In this document: piece after piece, positions 8,908-18,039 of the stretch
Numbering within the stretch: the stretch's first letter is position 1
Layout of the letters: every line of letters begins with the position of its first letter
Origin: a virus
Length of the DNA: 61,638 bases
Reading direction: 5' to 3' (one strand)
Virus record (IMG/VR): IMGVR_UViG_3300046368_000725
Span: 1 to 61,638 of that record
Position numbers and translations under genes: made by a program
Notes under the pieces: model-generated
Told to the model about the DNA's origin: nothing
Seen by the model: the letters and a program-made list of their open reading frames with translations, nothing else
Database searches by the model: none

Positions 8908-10121
8908 AGGAAGAACATTTAGGAAATGGAACGTTTTGCATGTTTCCTTGGCTACACTTAAATGTAACACCCAAGGGAGATGTATATCCGTGTTGTAGTA
9001 GCGACTATGTTGAACCTTTTGCTAATGTAAAAGACACAACATTAGAACAAGCATTTAATACTGAACGGATGAAACAGTTGCGACTCGATATGTTAGCTGG
9101 TCGTAAAAACGAAGCATGTACATTTTGTTATAAACACGAAGAAAGTTCTCCTTACAGTTTTAGAAAATATAGTATTGAGAAATTTGCAGACAAGTACGAA
9201 GAATTAGTACCCTATACTAATCAAGACGGCAGCTTAGATAAATTTACAATGGCATATTACGATATACGCTTTAGTAACATTTGTAATTTTAAGTGTAGAA
9301 CCTGTGGCAGTGAATTTAGTAGCAAGTGGGGACAAGAACACAAAGAACACGATGCGCCCCCTCCAGGATTTAAAGTTGTACAACATGCAGATAGTAGTGG
9401 CAAATTATTAGATCAAGTATTAGAACAGATACCTAATATTGAATTAGCATACTTTGCTGGCGGCGAGCCACTTATTACAGACGAACACTATACAATACTC
9501 AATGAAATGATTGCTAATGGTAGTTGTAAAGATATTACATTACGCTACAATACAAACATGAGTAACTTTAGATACAAAAAATACGACATACTTGACATGT
9601 GGAGTAATTTTAAAGAAATTGAAGTTAGTGCTAGTTTAGATCACTTTGGTCCAAAGGCCGAATATATTCGCAACGGTACTCATTGGTTTACAGTAGAAAA
9701 TAATTTACGTACAATTAGAGATGTTGATTTTATCAACTACCAATTCAATTGCGTATTGAGTAATTTAAATTATGTTACACTTGGTGACTTTTTTAGATAT
9801 ATGATTGATAAAGACTTATTACGTAAGCACGATTACATTAGCATTTACCATTTGTTAAATCCTAGTTTTTACAGTGCGCAAAATCTTCCTTTAGAATTAA
9901 AAGAACAAGGCACACTTGGATTATTAAAAGTTATTAATGAAATTAAGGATGACTTTTGGTGTACACAGCATATACAAAATGCATTGAATTTTGCCAATAG
10001 CGATCATACCTGGGAACAAAACGGCAAAGAATTTATACATAATACTGTAAGAAGAGATAAAATACGAAATGAAAATTTTGTAGAAACATTTCCTGAACTG
10101 GCATCAATGATAAATGGATAA
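8904..10121 (+). CDS. Radical SAM protein, FCxxPWxH...CC family
   Basis: 405 aa; the start is the ATG overlapping the upstream TGA (ATGA). The N-terminal signature FCMFPWLHL with GDVYPCC gives C12, C30 and C31, followed by CTFC (C72, C75). The radical SAM motif CNFKCRTC is at C127, C131 and C134, and AGGEPLITDEHY follows. The opening pattern FCxxPW-H-(16)-CC is what databases call a twitch-domain radical SAM protein in phages, from memory. It is closest to the gene at 10114: both share RFSNICN, the AGGEPLITDEHY segment and a terminal ENFVETFPEL/EDFWSTFPEL motif. Confidence 0.87.
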   Translation: MKEEHLGNGTFCMFPWLHLNVTPKGDVYPCCSSDYVEPFANVKDTTLEQAFNTERMKQLRLDMLAGRKNEACTFCYKHEESSPYSFRKYSIEKFADKYEELVPYTNQDGSLDKFTMAYYDIRFSNICNFKCRTCGSEFSSKWGQEHKEHDAPPPGFKVVQHADSSGKLLDQVLEQIPNIELAYFAGGEPLITDEHYTILNEMIANGSCKDITLRYNTNMSNFRYKKYDILDMWSNFKEIEVSASLDHFGPKAEYIRNGTHWFTVENNLRTIRDVDFINYQFNCVLSNLNYVTLGDFFRYMIDKDLLRKHDYISIYHLLNPSFYSAQNLPLELKEQGTLGLLKVINEIKDDFWCTQHIQNALNFANSDHTWEQNGKEFIHNTVRRDKIRNENFVETFPELASMING

Positions 10122-11397
10122 AGATAATTTACTAAAACGCAACAAAGCATTTTGTATTCTTCCGTGGATACATATGCACGCCTGGCCCGATGGCAGGGCA
10201 ATGCCTTGCTGTATTGCGGATAGCGATCAGCCTTTTGGCAATGTTAAAGAAAATAGTATCAAAGAAGTTTGGAATAGTGACAAATACAAAGAACTACGTT
10301 TAGCAATGCTTAATGGTGAAAAACTAGATTGTTGCAGACGTTGCTACGAACTCGAAGATAGTACTTACATCTGGACACTGCGTAAAAATCATAATCAGTG
10401 GTTCGGCGATAAACATTTTGATCTAGTTGAAAAAACAAACGCAGATGGCAGCATTGATGAAATGCGTATGGCGTATATGGATATACGATTTAGTAACATA
10501 TGTAATATGAAGTGTAGAACATGTGGACCTGAATTGAGTAGTCTACACGCACAAGAACATGGCGAGCTATATGGAAAACATGAAGTTGCTAACATACTTA
10601 AAAATAATGGCAGTAATATTGTTAATGTAGCAAAGCACAAAGACTTTTGGAACGAACTACAGCAATACTTGCCAGATGTTGAAGAAGTATATTGGGCAGG
10701 CGGCGAGCCGCTTATTACAGACGAACATTATAAAATATTAGATCATTGGATTGATATTGGTAAAACTGATGTGCGACTACGTTATACAACTAATTTTAGT
10801 AATCTAAGATTTAAACAAAAAAGCATTATTGATTATTGGAAAGAGTTTCCAGATATTCAAGTTAGTGCAAGTTTAGATGCAATGGGTGCAAGAGCTGAGT
10901 TTATGCGGTTTGGCACAGTATGGGATACTGTTGAACGTAATAGACAAGAAATGCTTGAACACTTGCCTAATATTCATTTTGAACTAACACCAACAATAAG
11001 TATGTACAATGCTTGGAACTGGCCCGACTTCCATATGGATTGGGTTGAACGTGGATTGGTTGATATTGAAAATTGTAGATTAAACATGTTAACTGATCCA
11101 GATTTTATGCGTTTAGATAATATTCCAAATGATTATAAGATTGAGTTACGTAGTAAATACATTGACTATAAAGCATGGGCATACGACAAAATTAAAGATC
11201 GCATAGCAAACAATCCAGCAGTAGTAAAAGATGTACTTGGTAAAATTGATAGTGTGATACAATTTATGAACACAGGCGAGTTAAACAAAGATAAATTAAA
11301 ACAGTTCTTTGACAAAAATCATGGACTTGATCAGCATCGTAAAGAAGACTTTTGGAGTACGTTTCCTGAACTAGAGTGGTTAAGAAAATATGTCTAA
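10114..11397 (+). CDS. Radical SAM protein, FCxxPWxH...CC family, close paralogue of 8904
   Basis: 427 aa. FCILPWIHM and AMPCC (C14, C32, C33), CCRRC (C73, C74, C77), then CNMKCRTC (C130, C134, C137) and AGGEPLITDEHY. The shared motifs with the previous gene and similar length point to a recent tandem duplication. It overlaps its neighbours by 8 bp on each side. The pre-core cysteines suggest a second iron-sulfur cluster. Target unknown. Confidence 0.87.
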   Translation: MDKDNLLKRNKAFCILPWIHMHAWPDGRAMPCCIADSDQPFGNVKENSIKEVWNSDKYKELRLAMLNGEKLDCCRRCYELEDSTYIWTLRKNHNQWFGDKHFDLVEKTNADGSIDEMRMAYMDIRFSNICNMKCRTCGPELSSLHAQEHGELYGKHEVANILKNNGSNIVNVAKHKDFWNELQQYLPDVEEVYWAGGEPLITDEHYKILDHWIDIGKTDVRLRYTTNFSNLRFKQKSIIDYWKEFPDIQVSASLDAMGARAEFMRFGTVWDTVERNRQEMLEHLPNIHFELTPTISMYNAWNWPDFHMDWVERGLVDIENCRLNMLTDPDFMRLDNIPNDYKIELRSKYIDYKAWAYDKIKDRIANNPAVVKDVLGKIDSVIQFMNTGELNKDKLKQFFDKNHGLDQHRKEDFWSTFPELEWLRKYV

Positions 11398-12361
11398 CTT
11401 AACAAAAATTACTCCAATGGCAGAACCATATGCTACAATAACGTGGCAAGTAAACAACTTCTGTAATTTTCAATGTACATACTGCAATCCAGGTAATTGG
11501 GCAGGATCAAATCGTAACAACAGTAATCTTGATACATATATGAAAAATGTACGTGGCATATTTCAGCAGTATCAAGACAAAGGATACAAATACTTTAAGA
11601 TATTTTACAGCGGCGGCGAACCTACACACTGGGAAAACTTTATTCCTCTTACAGAATATTTAAAAGACGAATTAGGTGACAATCTTACAGTAGCAGTAAA
11701 TACAAACTTATCACGTCCAGTAAGATATTGGGAAAAGCATTGTCACTTGTTTGACGATATTGTTGCTAGTTTTCATGTAGAATTTTGTAAGAAAGATCGT
11801 TATATTGAAAATGCACAATTTTTATGCAACAAAGTTGACTATCTATGCACAAAGATGTTGATGCACGAAGAGCGCTTTTGGGAAGTAGTTGAATTTGGCA
11901 AACGTGTAAAAGCCGAAGTGCCTAATTACAATTTAGAATGGACACCGTTGTTTGACGAAATGAGTGTTAATGCTGGTCCGTGGCAATACAAAGATCCTGA
12001 TAAAGTAAAATTTTTAGAAGCTGCTCAGTTTGAAACTAAAATATCTATACCAAAGCCGTATAGACAAAACAAAGCAATTAGTAATAGCCATTATGATAAC
12101 GGAACAATTGTGCCAACAAACAGCAACACTATTATTGCTGATAGACAGAACTTCTTTACAGGATGGAAATGCTCTGTTGACGATGCATTGTTTATCAATC
12201 CAAGAGGAGAAATGTCAAGTGCAAGTTGCGGCGTTGGCAACACTCATGGAAATATTTTAGATAAAGACTTGACATTTGACATGAAACCTGTTATATGTAG
12301 TAAACAACACTGTCATTGCGGCACAGATATTATTATACCAAAGGAACCAATTAATGCATAG
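11390..12361 (+). CDS. Radical SAM protein with C-terminal cysteine cluster (SPASM-like)
   Basis: 323 aa. CNFQCTYC lies near the N-terminus (C25, C29, C32) with SGGEP at 74-78. There is no pre-core cysteine cluster. Instead cysteines gather at the C-terminus: GWKC, then SCGVGNTHGNI, then VICSKQHCHCG. This is the ordinary order for a SPASM-like auxiliary domain and marks a second architectural class in the window, shared with 24339, 25246, 29142, 30194 and 52975. It follows the long N-terminal-type genes in the same operon. Substrate unknown. Confidence 0.85.
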   Translation: MSNLTKITPMAEPYATITWQVNNFCNFQCTYCNPGNWAGSNRNNSNLDTYMKNVRGIFQQYQDKGYKYFKIFYSGGEPTHWENFIPLTEYLKDELGDNLTVAVNTNLSRPVRYWEKHCHLFDDIVASFHVEFCKKDRYIENAQFLCNKVDYLCTKMLMHEERFWEVVEFGKRVKAEVPNYNLEWTPLFDEMSVNAGPWQYKDPDKVKFLEAAQFETKISIPKPYRQNKAISNSHYDNGTIVPTNSNTIIADRQNFFTGWKCSVDDALFINPRGEMSSASCGVGNTHGNILDKDLTFDMKPVICSKQHCHCGTDIIIPKEPINA

Positions 12362-13112
12362 TCATCTACTTGTAAACGGATGTAGTCATACCGCCGGTAG
12401 CGAAATCGAAGGCAGCGGAGTTGGTGAAGGCAATTATAATAGACAAAATTGTTATGCAGCACAAATTGCTAAAAAGTTAAATTGGGAATATACTAATATT
12501 GCCATGCCTGGCGGAAGTAACGATTATATCAAACGTACTACTATGCTTTGGATACTTGATAATCCAGAACGTGCTAAAAATACACATTTTTTTATTAACT
12601 GGACTGGTGCCGAACGCACTGAATATTTTTATGATAATTGGGACAATAACAGATATAATTTAAATAAATTTATTCCTTATACTCCAGATAAAAAAGTACT
12701 GCATTTGCATCCTCAGCATTATCCTGATTGGGCACCCAAGGCTTGGCGCAAAAATTTAGATATACTAGGTGATCATTTGTTTATTAATCCGGTGCAGTGG
12801 CAGATTAATCGATACATGAATATTATTGAGTTACAAAGTTTTTTAAAAGCAAATAATTTTAGTTATACTTTTAGAAATAGTCTTCAAGCATGTTCAAATA
12901 CAAAAAGATACAAGTACTATGCTAGTAAAATTGATAAACAAAATTTCTTATACTGGGATGATGAAAGCTATAGCTTTTTTGAAAATTGTTTAGCACAAGG
13001 GCATAGTGTTGAAGGACAAATGTATTGGCATCATCGATTACCGGCTCATACATATTGGGCAGATGAACTTTGGGAATCGAGTTTTAAGTTGTATTCGTCA
13101 AACCATTTATAA
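12354..13112 (+). CDS. SGNH/GDSL-like hydrolase
   Basis: 252 aa, last gene of the 2859 operon. Block I is NGCSHT (nucleophile candidate S11), with PGGSND near residue 50 as block II. The C-terminal HHRLPAHTYWADELW would supply the catalytic His. This fits the SGNH fold of esterases and acetyltransferases that work on sugars or lipids. Its 3' end overlaps the convergent gene at 13046 by 67 bp. Beside glycosyltransferases, removal or transfer of an acyl group on a glycan is plausible but not shown. Confidence 0.6.
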   Translation: MHSHLLVNGCSHTAGSEIEGSGVGEGNYNRQNCYAAQIAKKLNWEYTNIAMPGGSNDYIKRTTMLWILDNPERAKNTHFFINWTGAERTEYFYDNWDNNRYNLNKFIPYTPDKKVLHLHPQHYPDWAPKAWRKNLDILGDHLFINPVQWQINRYMNIIELQSFLKANNFSYTFRNSLQACSNTKRYKYYASKIDKQNFLYWDDESYSFFENCLAQGHSVEGQMYWHHRLPAHTYWADELWESSFKLYSSNHL

Positions 13113-14395
13113 GTGTGCTGCAATACTTCGTAGTTGTGCATTACTCGTGGTATTAATTTAACATACATTTTACGCAAATCTTTAATATCAAAGCTATTTA
13201 CATACTTAATTGTATCGCATATAGAAACTAATCTGTCACTGGTGCATTTGATGTTGTCGTAGTCTTCGGGATAAAAATCATCAAATGTTTTAAAGCCCAT
13301 AGTTTGCAAATATTTTAATGTACCTGGCGCAGCAACATGAATCATTGGTCGAAATGCCTTTATTGGATTCATTGTTTTTTCACTAATATTTGGCCATGGT
13401 TGTGTTACTCTTGTTTCATTAATAATAGCAACAAAACACCGCGAATATGTCCTGTTGGGATCTTGTGTTCGTCGTCTATTATATTGCCCAGGTGTATTAT
13501 AATCAGGATCAGATTGTGTTATATCACAAGCCATTGGATTTTTTGTTTCAAAACTCAACGGAACTTGTGTTTGTAATATTTCATTACCTTCAATCAAATC
13601 ACTTGCCATTTGCGGATGTCTTTTTTCAAATTTTTTCCAGTCAAACCACATATTTGCTATCATATCGTCATTGCTAACTTTATGATAAAAACTAACTTCG
13701 TTCGATTGGGTAATTCCTTCTTTTGCTAAAAATGCATTGATAAAATGTCTAGTAGGATCGTATCGCCATGCTGCACTAAAAAACTTCTTAATAACTTTCT
13801 TGTGTTGAATAATAGGATATACATCACCGGGTATCATTCCGGCTCGGTTATATTCTTCTTGCATATTAAATCGTTGGCTAAACCAACTTACAAATAAGTC
13901 TAGAGAACGTAGTGTAATATTTGGATAGATATCTTGATAGTACTCCCAACTTTTATGATCTGTACAATATACAACAAGATCTATATCGTGTTGTTTTGCC
14001 CATGCATTTAGCGTATCTAATTCATAACAACGAATTTGTGACATTTTTTCAGGTTCGTTATCTATTTTTAAAATATGAGGTTCAAGTCTGCCATGCTTGT
14101 TTGGAATATAGTGTGTTAACACTTCAAAAAAGAAAAAATGTATAGTTTGGGTTTTTAGAATTTGAGTATGCTTATCTGATATAAAAAGTTTATCTAAATT
14201 TGGAATATTATGTGTGCCATTGTAGATTATAGTAGGCTCGGTAAATTTTCCAATAAAACTTTCATTAGTTAAATCCATTAATCCTTCAATTTTACCAATC
14301 TGTGTTAATGGTGTTGTGTTACCATCATTTCGAATTAGTTCGGGCTTAGATTTATTTCGAGGTAAGAAATAAAGACAGTTAAACCAGTTATGCAA
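13046..14395 (-). CDS. Putative glycosyltransferase with SEKT...G motif
   Basis: 449 aa. The start is a TTG at 14395 preceded by GGAG at 7 nt; no ATG fits as well. The C-terminal quarter holds SEKTMNPIKAFRPMI, then GTLKYLQTMGFKTFDDFYPE. The same motif (EKTxxPI...G....L..xGFxxFD) recurs in the proteins at 16957, 20363 and 21294. It resembles the donor-binding region of GT10-like or exostosin-like glycosyltransferases. The longer N-terminal half is unique. Its 3' end overlaps the SGNH gene by 67 bp in antisense orientation. Confidence 0.5.
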   Translation of the reverse strand: MHNWFNCLYFLPRNKSKPELIRNDGNTTPLTQIGKIEGLMDLTNESFIGKFTEPTIIYNGTHNIPNLDKLFISDKHTQILKTQTIHFFFFEVLTHYIPNKHGRLEPHILKIDNEPEKMSQIRCYELDTLNAWAKQHDIDLVVYCTDHKSWEYYQDIYPNITLRSLDLFVSWFSQRFNMQEEYNRAGMIPGDVYPIIQHKKVIKKFFSAAWRYDPTRHFINAFLAKEGITQSNEVSFYHKVSNDDMIANMWFDWKKFEKRHPQMASDLIEGNEILQTQVPLSFETKNPMACDITQSDPDYNTPGQYNRRRTQDPNRTYSRCFVAIINETRVTQPWPNISEKTMNPIKAFRPMIHVAAPGTLKYLQTMGFKTFDDFYPEDYDNIKCTSDRLVSICDTIKYVNSFDIKDLRKMYVKLIPRVMHNYEVLQHTYKWFDEYNLKLDSQSSSAQYV

Positions 14396-14448
14396 AATAC
14401 TACTCCAATTTTCGTTAAGTACGTATATATTTAGTAGGAGATTTTAAA

Positions 14449-15225
14449 ATGAACCTGTGTTTTAATAAAAACTATAATTTGTTAGTTGATAGACCTTTTG
14501 TAAATCAAACAGTAAATTTTTATTCTAGCGACGATCAAAAAACATTTAAATTTAATTGTAAAAAATTAAAAAACAAAGACTGGCAATATCACACAGAAAC
14601 TATTGAATATAAGTTTAACAGTCTTGGTCATCGCACAAAAGAAATAGAAAGTCTTGATAAAGATTTTTTACTAACATTCGGTTGTAGTTATACTGAGGGC
14701 GTAGGGTTAAATGTAGAGGATATATGGGCAAGTATGCTTGCAACAAATTTAAAATTAGATTTGTATAATTGTGCTAAACAATCAACTAGCCCTGAAGCGC
14801 AGTATATAAATGCATTGTTATGGAAAAGAAATAATTTACCAAAGCCTAAGCTAGTAGTCTGTCAATGGCCACAAATTGGCAGGAAAATGTTTGGTTTTAC
14901 AAAGCAAGATGATATTGAAATAGCAGACATGAGTGAAACTAAAACGCACGATGGAAGATGGTGGGAAAGACGCTATATTGTTGATAATGGTGAACGTGAT
15001 AAATCTGTTATCCAGCAGATCGAAGGATTTAATTTAGTATGGGAAAGTTTGGGAGTACCAGTAATTAATTTTTCTTGGGAACCTATCGAGATTCCGCTGT
15101 TTACTAAGATACACGAAATCTCTCCAAATACTGGAAATCACGAAGCCCGAGACAGAGAACATGACGGGGTTAACTTTCATATCGAAACACAAAAGTATTT
15201 ACAAACTTTATGTTTCTCTAATTAA
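14449..15225 (+). CDS. SGNH-like hydrolase, N-terminally extended type
   Basis: 258 aa with AGGAG 8-12 nt before the ATG. About 70 residues precede block I (FGCSYTEGVGL, S80). The end has DREHDGVNFH, supplying a possible DxxH catalytic pair. It shares the layout NSLGHR-(10-15)-GCSxT and the RDxxH-type ending with the protein at 43131, so these two form a subgroup distinct from 16232 and 18036. It is a single-gene plus-strand unit between two minus genes. The likely chemistry is ester hydrolysis or acyl transfer; the target is unknown. Confidence 0.55.
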   Translation: MNLCFNKNYNLLVDRPFVNQTVNFYSSDDQKTFKFNCKKLKNKDWQYHTETIEYKFNSLGHRTKEIESLDKDFLLTFGCSYTEGVGLNVEDIWASMLATNLKLDLYNCAKQSTSPEAQYINALLWKRNNLPKPKLVVCQWPQIGRKMFGFTKQDDIEIADMSETKTHDGRWWERRYIVDNGERDKSVIQQIEGFNLVWESLGVPVINFSWEPIEIPLFTKIHEISPNTGNHEARDREHDGVNFHIETQKYLQTLCFSN

Positions 15226-16212
15226 ATCTAATGTACAACAATGGAAACACCCGCCGAGTGTACGTGCATGACGTAGTGGTAGCATAGCACATTCAATACC
15301 ATGTGCTTCTAGTGCTTTACGTGTAGGTTCTTGGTGTTCCTCAAGTGCTACTAAATTAGGATTGACACTAAACAGGTTTACATTCCATGTCCAAATACTA
15401 CTATTGCACAATCCTGGATAATGTCCAGCGTCTACTGCGTCTGGTGCCCAGATAATATCCCAGTCTTTGAACGGTCCTGGGAGATCGTCCTTGCTTTTGA
15501 TACGGCTCGGATTAGCAAGCAATAGCCCTTCACGTAAAAAAGCAATAGTGCTGTCAATGTGCATATAACTATACACATCTTCTAGCGTATGTACTTTGAA
15601 GTTTCCAGGTTCGTCAAAACTACTAGCAGGTTTATTCATCCAGTCTTGCAAGTATGTAGCACCTGCTTTGTTTCCACTATTACTAACCAAATACATAATA
15701 TCATCGTTTGCACGAATAGCATTTGCTGCATCAAAACACGGAGCAGTTTCTGTTAGTGCTAGTTTGTCAGGATCGCCTACACACGACTCGTCATATAATC
15801 CAGTACGATCCGTACGATGTCCTACCTCAATCGGTGCAACTCCAGGCATCAAGTGTTTCCATTCTTCGGCTCTTGCTTCAAGTGCCATAGGCGCAGCTAA
15901 TGCTCGTTTGCCGTGTACAAACACAGTGTCTCTTGGACAGTAGTTGTAATACTTTACATCCTCTGTACGCTGCGGCCTTACAACCTCAACACTTTCGCCT
16001 TCGAGAAACTTTACAAATGTTTCAAGATCTTCGTTGCTTTCGTCAACTACTTGTTGTGGATACAATCCAGGAACAACATCGCTTACATCTTTTCTATCAG
16101 CGTAGTTGATAACTCTTAGACTTTCGTCCATTTCGGGTATACGGCAGTAATCAGCAACGCCGACACAAACCTTCTTTAGTGGATCCCACTCATTGGTGCT
16201 ATAAATACTCAT
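15208..16212 (-). CDS. Amidinotransferase, glycine/inosamine amidinotransferase family
   Basis: 334 aa. Family marks are PRDT (93-96), CFDAAN (159-164), MHIDST (217-222) and the ending GGCFHCCTLDL with the catalytic Cys at C325. The enzymes move the amidino group of arginine to an amine through a Cys-bound intermediate. Length is near the usual 350-390. Its base composition is unlike its neighbours: by hand, 15421-15480 has 32 G+C of 60 against 23 of 60 at 14821-14880, suggesting a different origin. The start sits 4 nt after a late-like box (CTTAAATA). The acceptor could be a sugar amine, glycine or another small amine. Confidence 0.85.
   Translation of the reverse strand: MSIYSTNEWDPLKKVCVGVADYCRIPEMDESLRVINYADRKDVSDVVPGLYPQQVVDESNEDLETFVKFLEGESVEVVRPQRTEDVKYYNYCPRDTVFVHGKRALAAPMALEARAEEWKHLMPGVAPIEVGHRTDRTGLYDESCVGDPDKLALTETAPCFDAANAIRANDDIMYLVSNSGNKAGATYLQDWMNKPASSFDEPGNFKVHTLEDVYSYMHIDSTIAFLREGLLLANPSRIKSKDDLPGPFKDWDIIWAPDAVDAGHYPGLCNSSIWTWNVNLFSVNPNLVALEEHQEPTRKALEAHGIECAMLPLRHARTLGGCFHCCTLDLIRET
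16200..16207 (+). promoter_or_regulatory. T4-type late promoter box TATAAATA
   Basis: An exact TATAAATA lies within the first codons of the divergent amidinotransferase gene. It is 24 nt before the ATG at 16232, with AAGGA between. It should drive the 16232-18851 operon. Confidence 0.7.
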
Positions 16213-16216
16213 ACAG

Positions 16217-16224
16217 TATTTAAG
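16217..16224 (-). promoter_or_regulatory. Late-like box CTTAAATA, start codon 4 nt downstream
   Basis: On the minus strand CTTAAATA (6 of 8 to TATAAATA) is followed by CTGT and the ATG of the amidinotransferase. This is the spacing also seen at 28108, 33850 and 19409, with the shared string TAAATACnnTATG. No ribosome site fits, so the mRNA is predicted leaderless. Confidence 0.5.
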
Positions 16225-16231
16225 GAATTAT

Positions 16232-16960
16232 ATGCGTAGATTATTTACTTTTGGTTGTAGCTTTACACATTATCTATGGCCCTGCTGGCCTGAAATTATA
16301 CAAAAGCAACTGGAAAATCAAACCGAGGTGTATAATTATGGCATGGCTGGAATTGGTAATGTTGGTATAAGCTATCGTATCCTTGAAGCTAATATGATGC
16401 ATAAATTTACACCCGAAGACAAAATTATTATAATGTGGACTAGTTGGAATCGCGAAGATCGATTAATGGGCGGCAATTATTTACAGCATGGAAATATGTT
16501 TAGTGGCAATGGCGGCAGTACATGGAGCAAGTTTATGCGAGAATTTAATAGCCCAAGCCACGATGCATTAAAAAATATTACTGCAATGCATTATGTAAAC
16601 AAAACATACGGGGATATGATTATGTACCAAGCGTGTGGATTTGATCAGCATTATGAAGATGCAGTTGTCGGTTTACCACTACTTGACCATTTTAAAGATT
16701 TTACTATTGATATGCTATACAAAAATTTAGAAACAGGAGATCCTAGTTTTGAAGGGTTGCACAACGATCCACATCCAGATATCCTTGCACATCTACAAAT
16801 TGTAAAAGAACAAATGCCTATTGAAATAGATAGAAAAACTGAACAGTATTGGATCGATATACAAAACACTTGTGTAAACGAATTACGCAAAGGTAGAAAA
16901 ATTTATGAAGTACTAGATGAGTTAGGGTATCCGTTTAATCCAAGAGAGTTTATGCAATGA
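16232..16960 (+). CDS. SGNH-like hydrolase, GCSFT type
   Basis: 242 aa, opening MRRLFTFGCSFTHY (S10 as nucleophile candidate). It continues AGIGNVGISYR (block II), FTPEDKIIIMWTSWNREDR and, near the C-terminus, DPHPDILAH (His/Asp candidates). The protein at 18036 repeats every one of these blocks, so the two are paralogues flanking the glycosyltransferase at 16957. AAGGA precedes the ATG. A role in acylating or deacylating the product of the neighbouring transferase is an inference from position. Confidence 0.6.
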   Translation: MRRLFTFGCSFTHYLWPCWPEIIQKQLENQTEVYNYGMAGIGNVGISYRILEANMMHKFTPEDKIIIMWTSWNREDRLMGGNYLQHGNMFSGNGGSTWSKFMREFNSPSHDALKNITAMHYVNKTYGDMIMYQACGFDQHYEDAVVGLPLLDHFKDFTIDMLYKNLETGDPSFEGLHNDPHPDILAHLQIVKEQMPIEIDRKTEQYWIDIQNTCVNELRKGRKIYEVLDELGYPFNPREFMQ

Positions 16961-18039
16961 TTCCGTTTCCAATAGATAACAATGGCACAGTTTGGTGGTT
17001 TGTGTGGAAACACGCCACAAGCGAGAAAATGTTTCAAGATTTAAAGCGTACTATGGCACATCCAAATTGCAAACAAGTTATTATTGCATCGTTTGAAGAA
17101 TACGAAGCAGTTTATATTTTTGATAGTGCAAAAACATGGAAGAAGTTTTCTAAATATGCATCTTCGGTTGATGTTAAAGTACACTTAATATCTCCGGCAT
17201 ACAAAGGCAGTTTAAATAATCGTTATTATATTAATGATGCAAGACAAACACCCTTGATGCATTTCTTTGCAAATATCTGTATTAGTCGACTAATACAACA
17301 CAAACTTCCTTTGGCCACACACGAAACAATTAATAAACTATTTGTATCAACAAACGGTAAAGGGCATCCACACAGGTGTATGTTTATTGACACTATGTAC
17401 AAGTCTAAATTACAAGATTATGGACATGTATCTTGGAACGCATATGAAGTTAGCAAAGATTATAAATTTGAACATTTTCCAAATCCAAAAAAACAAAGGA
17501 TGTTAGACTGGAAAACAACATTTAGCGGAGATATATTTGTTCCACCACCGCATTATAAAAGCAGTCTGTTAAGTATAGTATGCGAAAGCAATCTTGAATG
17601 TATATTTACTACCGAAAAAACATATACGCCAATCATACACAAACGTCCTTTTATTATATATGGTGTACCAAATTTTCATACTGCATTACGAGAACTTGGA
17701 TTTCAATTGTTTGATGAAATTTTTGATTATAGTTTTGATACAATTGAAGATGATCAAGAACGTTGTGAAGCAATGTTTCAGCAAGTTGCAAAACACAAAG
17801 ACAGTGATTATAACAATCTGTTAGAAAAATGCAAACCTGCAATTGAACATAACTTTAATTTAATTTGTAGTAAGTATCTAAAAACGCCTAACGTGTTTGA
17901 TGAAGAATTATTGCATTTACTTTCAACAACACAAAATAGCCATTGGCACGAAAATTACAAAGAAAATGTTTTTACTGAAAAAGAACACTTTGATAATTGG
18001 CTCAAGGACAACAATTTAACATTTAAGGAAATATTATGA
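16957..18039 (+). CDS. Putative glycosyltransferase with TEKT...G motif
   Basis: 360 aa between two SGNH paralogues, overlapping both by 4 bp (ATGA). Around residues 217-250 it has TEKTYTPIIHKRPFIIYG and LRELGFQLFDEIFD, the motif shared with 13046, 20363 and 21294. Upstream is FVSTNGKGHPHRCMFID, comparable to CCLNNRPHPHRLQ in 21294. The motif resembles a donor-binding loop of GT10-type transferases. No DxD is obvious. Function inferred from this and the gene context. Confidence 0.5.
   Translation: MIPFPIDNNGTVWWFVWKHATSEKMFQDLKRTMAHPNCKQVIIASFEEYEAVYIFDSAKTWKKFSKYASSVDVKVHLISPAYKGSLNNRYYINDARQTPLMHFFANICISRLIQHKLPLATHETINKLFVSTNGKGHPHRCMFIDTMYKSKLQDYGHVSWNAYEVSKDYKFEHFPNPKKQRMLDWKTTFSGDIFVPPPHYKSSLLSIVCESNLECIFTTEKTYTPIIHKRPFIIYGVPNFHTALRELGFQLFDEIFDYSFDTIEDDQERCEAMFQQVAKHKDSDYNNLLEKCKPAIEHNFNLICSKYLKTPNVFDEELLHLLSTTQNSHWHENYKENVFTEKEHFDNWLKDNNLTFKEIL

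Noticed and set aside
12270-12298. TTGACA followed 17 nt later by TATATG
   Set aside because: Coding sequence of the radical SAM gene at 11390; the next gene is coupled by overlap and needs no promoter.
14396-14448. Late promoter between the divergent genes 14395 and 14449
   Set aside because: Only loose matches (ACTAAATA on minus, TATATTTA on plus) with unsuitable spacing; both genes have ordinary ribosome sites.
15596-15943. 115-codon open frame on the plus strand
   Set aside because: Antisense to the amidinotransferase, whose active-site motifs are complete; no ribosome site.
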